DNA of 64,000 nt, from positions 496,001 through 560,000 of the forward strand of contig JASJOG010000085.1 in assembly GCA_030142905.1 (NCBI GenBank), written 5' to 3'. Below are positions 51,554 through 58,800 of the stretch, one piece after another (position 1 is the stretch's first letter; the number at the start of each line of letters is the position of its first letter). The position numbers were made by a program, and so were the translations under genes. A model generated the notes under the pieces. That model worked only from the letters and a program-made list of their open reading frames with translations, did no database searches and was not told the origin of the DNA. Source of the DNA: Heliopora coerulea (lineage: Eukaryota > Cnidaria > Anthozoa > Scleralcyonacea > Helioporidae).

Positions 51554-54500
51554 GTTGGTTTGTTAGTTTGTTGGTTGGTTGGTTGGTTTGTTGGTTGGTT
51601 GGTTGGTTTGTTGGTTGATAAATGGTTGTTAACTTGGTTGGTTTGATAAATGATTGCTTGGTTGACAATTGGTTGGTTAGTTTGATGAGTTTGTCATTAG
51701 TTAAACTATTTTGTATGTTGTTTTTTAAATAGTTATATGTTGTTCAGTTAGTTGATCAGCTAGTTGTTTGGATAACTTATTGACTGCTTGGGTAGGTTTT
51801 GACAAATTAGTTTATCAGTTGATTGGTTGGTTATTTGGTTAATTGATTGGTTGTTTAGTTAATTGGTTGGTTGTTTAGTTAATTCTTTGTTTGCTTGGGT
51901 TGTTAGTTGGTAAGCTGGTTGGTTGGTTTAGTTGATTGGTAGGTTGGTTGGTTGGTTTGATTGGTTGGTTGGTTTGATTGGTTGGTTGGTTTGGTTGGTT
52001 TGGTTTGGTTGGTTGGTTGGTTAGTTTGGTTGGTTGGTTCGTTGGTTCGTTAGTTGGTTCGTTAGTTGGTTCGTTGGTTGATAAATGGTTGCTAACTTGG
52101 TTGGTTAGTTTGATGAGTTTGTCATTGGTTAAAATGTTTTGTATGTGGGTTTTTAAATAGCTCTATATTGCTTAGTTAGTTGATTAGCTAGTTGTTTGGG
52201 TAACTTATTGGTTGCTTAGGTAATTTTTGATATACCAGTTTATCAGTTGATCAGCTGATCGCTTTGTTACTTGATTGATTGGTTGGTTGTCTAGTTAATT
52301 GGTTGGTTGGTTGGTTCATTAACAAACTCGTAGATAGATAGTTTGTTTTTTTTTTTCCCCTGGACACTTAATTATTTCGTCGGTGTTTTGTTGTTTAGTC
52401 ATTTGGTTCGTTGATGGAACCACTGGTTGGTAGATTTGTTGGTTAGTTTGTTGGTTGGCTTTACTAGTTTGTTTTTTGGGTAAATGGGTTGCAGGATGAT
52501 TGGTTGATCAATTGGTTGCATGATTATTTGGTTGGTTGATTGACCAATTGCTAGTATGACAGACGTTTGGTCTGTTCACAAGTTGGTTGCTAGTTTGCTT
52601 ATTGGTCACTTGGTCATTTGACTGATAAGTCGTATGGTTTGTTGATATTTTGGTCGGTTGGTCTGTTGGTTGGTTGATCGATTGGTTGTTTTGTTTGTTT
52701 GTGGTTTTTTTTTTACATGGTTTATTGATTGGCTGGGTTAGTTTGTTTGCTAATTGGTTGAATGTTGTTTTATTTATGTTTGGTGGAGTAGTCGGTTGAT
52801 TGGTTCATTGTGTAGTAGCTTGGTTTCTATGATTAGCCTGTGGTTGGTTAGTGAGTGGGTGGGTTGAACAATTGTTTAGTTGGTCGGTTGGTGACTTCTT
52901 ATCTCTGGTTTACTGTAGAGTTGTTCATTGCTTAGTTGATCAATTGATTGGTTGATTTATAAATTGGTTGATTATTGGGTTGAACTGACTATCTTATCAC
53001 TCGAGTAGTAAATTAGCCGGCTGGTTAATTGTTTGATCAGCTGTTTGCATACTTGGTTGGCTGGCTGAATTGATTAATTTATCGGTTTGGTGGTTGATCA
53101 ACTGATTGATTGCTTGAGTTGTGTGAGTTGGTTAGCTTAACGGTTGGGCAGTTCATCAGCTAAAAGATGGGTTCATCAACTGGTTGCATGATTGGTTGGC
53201 AGGTTAATTGGTTTGTAGGTTGGCTGGTTTACTGAGCTGGCTTGCTGAGCTAGCTTGCTGAGCTGGCTTGCTGAGCTGGCTGGCTTGCTGAGCTGGCTTG
53301 CTGAGCTGGCTGGCTGGCTGAGCTGGCTGGCTGGCTGAGCTGGCTGGCTGGCTGAGCTGGCTGGCTGAGCTGGCTTGCTGAGCTGGCTGGCTGAGCTGGC
53401 TAGCTGGCTGGCTGGCCAGTTGTCTGGATGATGGGTTGGTTAATTGGTTGGTTGGCTTGACAATTGTTTAGTGTACTGGTACAGTGCTTGTTTCGCTAGC
53501 TAGTTGACTGGTTCCTTACATGGTTGTTTAGCTGATTGACTTGTTGATTTGTGTATTATTTAACTGGTTGGTCACTTTATTGCTTAGATATAGTTACTTT
53601 GACTGATTGTTTGGTCGATGAGTTAATTGCATGGTTAGTGAGTGTCATGGTTAGGATGTCTGCCATGGTTTGGTTGGCTTTTAGGTCTAGTTGTTTGGTT
53701 GCTTAGCTCGTAAGTAAGTTAATTTAATGGCTAATTCTGGTTTTGGTTGTGAATTGTCATGTAGTAAATTAGATTGTGAACACATGCAAGATCATTACAC
53801 AAAGAACTACGTGTTAAATCCACGAAAAAAATGTGTTTTTATTTAATCTCTCTTTTCAAAACGTTGAACGCAAATCATTCCATGGAAACGACAATTGATA
53901 TACTTATATTGACGTTCTCCAACTTAATATCAAATAACTATACCAAAACTACCAAGTCTATTAAAACAGCTGGAAAAAAATTTTGGGCATGAAACTGCTT
54001 GAAGGAATGCTACTTCTTAACATGTTCTACCAACGTGGGTTTTATCTATTTTGGCTGTTGCACTGACATAATACGAACGTCACGGCTTTTCTTGAATACT
54101 TCCAAACAGACTGTGTGATTTTTCTTGTTTCTGTCACAAAATTATCTCTCTGCTTCACTTCCATAACAGAATGTTTGTGCTTTCTTGTTTTGTTGAAGAA
54201 CTACCCAACAATCGCATTTAACGGTCCACTTTTCGACATATAGTCATATTTAGAGCCGTGCATAATCGTCACCTGAGTTCCACCAGAAGAATACTCACGT
54301 CAACGGTTTTTAGTTTAGTGTTATGTATTATAGGATTGTGCAATGCTGTATCTAATTTCTCAATATGCTAAGACAAATCTTGTGCTTCAGTAACCCAGAT
54401 TTTGCCCAGTTTACTAAGTGGAAGCAAAAAAGCAGGTCTTGAGATGCTTCTTTATTGTTCTTTTTGACGAGCAACATGATAATAATTTTTAGGGCACAAT

Positions 54501-55795
54501 TTAATAGCAAAGATTTCACCTACTAGAATCTATTTCCAGTTAGCAAAGTCTTTACGTGTTCAAAGCTTTCTATGCAGTGATGATGAGGTAATAAAAAGCT
54601 GGAAAAATACCTATTCAATCCTGGTACGTCCAGAAACTTTGGCATGAAAGCTTTGCCACGAAAAGATTGGATGAAGTACTTCAAGCTGTGGAAATGCATC
54701 TAAACAAATAAAAATGTGTTACTTCGGTTCTTTTCCTTAATTTTACGACTATATGAGAGCTGCAAACGTTGCATTAGAGCAATTGTTACACCATATAAAA
54801 GCCAAACTTGTTTCATTATAAGATCGTTTGACCTCTAGGAAGATTGCTGCTCATAGCCGAATCATCGGATTGGCAAAATGCCAAAACAGACTTTCTGTTT
54901 CACTCTGACTATAGGCCAGTTCAACAGTGAATCCTTTCCAAGTATATTCTCACCAACCTTCAATCTTTTTCTTGGAAAGATTTGTTTAAAACAAGGCTTT
55001 CGTTTTCGATAGATCAGAAACCTTGGTGAAATCTGATCTTATCGTGTAAACGAAAGTAAACTCACCAGTTTAAGGGCGTTCTTCTTTGTTCGAGTACTTG
55101 CCCTCGGCTATTCTCATTCAGCGAATCAAGATGTTTGTCATATGTAGTCCGAGTTGTTTCGATGAATTGTATGAGTAATATTCAACTGTTGTCGTTCGTA
55201 AAAATCCACTGGCTTCTGACAAACATCTGGTATTAGCCTTTCATAATCTCTCGCCATCAATAAAATGTTTTAACATTTGACACAACGTCCGTTCTAGAAT
55301 AACCTCGTGTGTTCTTGATGGCGTAGATTGATTCATACACGTTTACACACCACGATAACTGCTCACTATTTCTTTACCGTCTTTGTATTACTTCTAATTT
55401 CGTTTCGTTCTCATAGAAACAGCGAGCAAACATTAAACATTCATCTTCTAGCTTCTTAGAAAACGCGTTCCCCTTACCGGGAATTTTCAGCCAAACCTAC
55501 TTCGTCACCGCATTCTCAGCAGGATACCTGCGGGGTGAAACAAAGGACGTTATACGGATTTACGTCGCTTCCAGCTAGTCTTCTCGTCTTTTTTAGTTCT
55601 CTTTAGGCCTAAATTGCCAAGCATGAAAAGATTGTTTTTTAAATCTCACTTTCATTTCCGAATTTCACAGTTAAAGATGTCACCAAAACCTCCACATTCA
55701 CGTTGGCCAATGACTTTGACCTTAATTCCGAAGCAGGTCAGAAGCTTCTGAAGGCCAAGTCAAGGCATACTGGTGAGGTGAAACAGGTCAGTTTG

Positions 55796-55854
<59 letters not shown>

Positions 55855-58800
55855 AGTTGCTTTCTTAGTTTCTTTCTTTCTTTTTTCTTTGTTTCATTGT
55901 TTCTTTCTCTCTTTCTCTGTCTCCCTGTGCTTCTTTGTGTGTTTGTCGAACTTTCCGCGTTTCTGCCTATCTTTCTGTCCGTTAATATATTAAACTACTG
56001 TCAGATTTCACGGAAGGCAATTTGCGCATAATTGATGAAATTCCAAGATTAAATGACATTCACGGTCAGTCTGTCTGTTAAGGCTGTCACGGTTAAACGT
56101 TTAAACGTTTAGAAAGATCAATATCCGTTTAGTAAGTGACTAAACGTTTAACCGTTTAACTTTAGAACGCTCAGTATTTCAGTAATCTACCAGCAAGAAT
56201 AGTGTGAAACCATCATTAAATGCTAGCCTCTTTTGCTGCGGTATAGAACTGTTTAGTCTGCGTCACAGACGTGCCGGTACATAAAAAAATAGACGCAGGT
56301 TAAAATCGGTTAAAGCTATTGTGCGATATAGCATCTTACCATATATTATGTCGTTTAAAAAAACAACCTCCGATCTGAAGCGCAGGTTCTGCACTGATGA
56401 CGCACTGACGGGCACTGACGACCAAGAAAGCAGAGCAACTCCCTTCGAAGCTATCAGGGAATAAATAAAACAAATCACAATAGTGATTGTCAAAGAAGGG
56501 CCAGTTGCAAAAAAGTCCAAACCTGCACCCGAAATGGACTTTTTGCTTGCAGGTTCTTGGAGAAACACTGCGAGCGAAAATGCAGACACAACTAAGGACT
56601 CTGTCAACGAGTTCCCGGCGTACTTGCAAATTGCTCAAGCGGACAACGGAACCGACCCTCTGCAGCGGTGGAAATAAAATGCTTCCCGTTTCCCAGCAAT
56701 TTCAAAAGTAGTGCAGAAATACCTCGCAACACCTGCCACGTCTGTTCCGTCGGAGAGTGTGTATTCGACGGCTGGCAATATTGTAAATCACAAGCAGAGT
56801 TGCTTGCTGCCAGATAACGTAAACATGTTGAATTTCTTTTGAACAAAAATGCTAAATTGTGAAGCTATTTAATGTTCATTGTATATTGACAAAAAAAGTT
56901 AACTTTGCTTTGCTTCAAAATTTCGTGCCCAATTTTGCGCTTTTACATCTTTGCCACTTCTGGTCTTTAACCCCCCAGGAGGTAATTGCTAGTCGGAAAC
57001 AAACGTTTGAACGTTTATGAAACATCCGTTTAAACGGATACTAAATTAAACGTAAACTGACAACCTTACTGTCTGTGGTGTTGTATCTCATTCATCGTCT
57101 CTCTGTCCATGTCTTAAGTATGCTGGTGAGACGAATTAGCGCACAACACCTTTTTCCCCTCTTCCTTGCTTCCTTCCTTCCTTTCTTTCTCTCTTTCTTT
57201 CTTTCTTACTTTCTCTCTCTCTTTCTCTCCTTCTCTCTTTCTTCCTTTCTTTCTTCCTTTCTTCCTTTCTTTCTTTCTCTCTTTCTTCCTTTCTTTCTTT
57301 CTTTCTCTCTTTCTTCCTTTCTTTCTTTCTTTCTTTCTTTCTTACTTTCTCTCTCTTTCTCTCCTCTCTTTCTTTCTTTCTTTTCTTTTTCTTTTTATTT
57401 CTCCTTCTCTTTCTTAGTTGCTTCCTTTCTTTTCTATCTTCGTTTCTATCTATCTTTCTTCCTGTCTGCTTGCCCTTTTTTCTATCCGTCTTTCTTTTTA
57501 ACTTAATTCGTTTCTTAATTTTCTGTTTCTTTCTTGCTTTCCGTACAACTTTTGTTGTATCTTTGAAATTTGGAGCTTTTTGTTTCCAGTAAAGAAAATG
57601 AAATTTAAAACAGAAGTGATCTTTTTTTCCAGGCTGAAATTGAACAAGAGGAACAGTATTTTAAATTACGAGAGAAGAAAGAGGCGATGGAAGCGAAAAT
57701 GCTCACTATTAAAGAGCTTAAAATAAAAGTATTTCATTGTGCGCAAGTAAGTTGAGTTGTTGGGAGACTGGGAAAATAATAGGAGTGATTAGAAACAATA
57801 GGGGATTGACAGGACCAGGGAAGATACTGCAGGGTTAATAGGACAGGACTGGAAAGAAGAATGTAGGACAATGAAAAAAAAAAGATGTGAAAGATAGAGG
57901 AACTGAAAGAAAAAAGGAGCGAGCGAAAGCGAACAAAATAAAACTTCGCTGTCGTAATCTGCTAAGACATTCCCTATACGTATACCACGCGTTCGACCCC
58001 TGATCATGTGATCTCGGCGAAATAGAACGGCGATGTCTAGTTCACATTCCGAAACCCTTTCGCTTAATTCCGTAACTTATTCGGTTGTCACGTGACTGGC
58101 GCAAACGTAGCCAGCCAGCCACAAGAAGCCGATGGCAATATATGCACTGACCTCCTAAAAGGAAGGTCAGTGAACACAAATATGATAGAGGACAACATAC
58201 ACCTGATTTTTTTTGAGGAAGGTTTTTCTTTTCTTTTACCAAGGAGATCTGAAAAATCCTGGAAAGCTTTTACACTCTTAAGATACTAGAACCCTGAGCA
58301 TCACTGACCTCTGACTTGCCTCAATTTCCACATGGATTTCCGGGAAAGCAGAGTGAGACTTTACGATGTCAGTCTCATTCTCGTCCTCAGACTGTTCATT
58401 TTTCTTAACTTGGTGCTCGAAAAATCTACGGACCCACAACTTTTTTTTTTTAATTTGACTGCTTTTGACAAGAAAATTTAACCGATGTAAGTAATGGAGA
58501 TACAGCGAACTCCCTCTTAACAGACACCACTTTAAGACGGACACTGCGTTTGGTTCCGGCCGTTTATACATTACTTCACTATAACGAAAATTTCTCTTAG
58601 ACAGGCACTTCTAGGACGGGCAACAGACACTATTCGAGTTGGAAAATGTTTAAAATACCTCCCAGAACAGACAGATAATGGTTGATCAATAGATTCGGAT
58701 GTCGAAATTTGAATATTTCACAATAACGAAGACAGCTTTTGTTCTAAAAATTACCAAATTCTTCGTCGTATATTTAAGTACCCGACAGACATTGTAGGGC

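Larger units (their letters stand above)
29440..55670 (+). other. MCM10 intron 14 (26,231 bases) hosting nested genes
   Basis: Bounded by GTGAGT and tttcacag in matching phase 1. It contains four single-exon genes on the same strand, several MITEs, a LINE fragment, tRNA-like repeats, a TACGTA minisatellite and a long GGTT array. MCM10 introns are rarely this long, as far as I know, and nothing else in this gene exceeds about 2 kb. Confidence 0.85.

Noticed and set aside
50737..51668. Asn-Gln-Pro-Thr repeat proteins on the minus strand
   Set aside because: Translation of the GGTT array; all frames are open because the repeat lacks stops.
50510..53700. Telomere-like repeat
   Set aside because: The unit is GGTT with irregular T number, not TTAGGG, and it is internal to a gene.
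55703..55993. 96-codon frame starting in MCM10 exon 15
   Set aside because: The first part is real MCM10 exon; after the GTCAGT donor it reads the CTTT microsatellite.
57075..57506. 143-codon frame rich in F, S and L
   Set aside because: CTTT/CTCT repeat in MCM10 intron 15.
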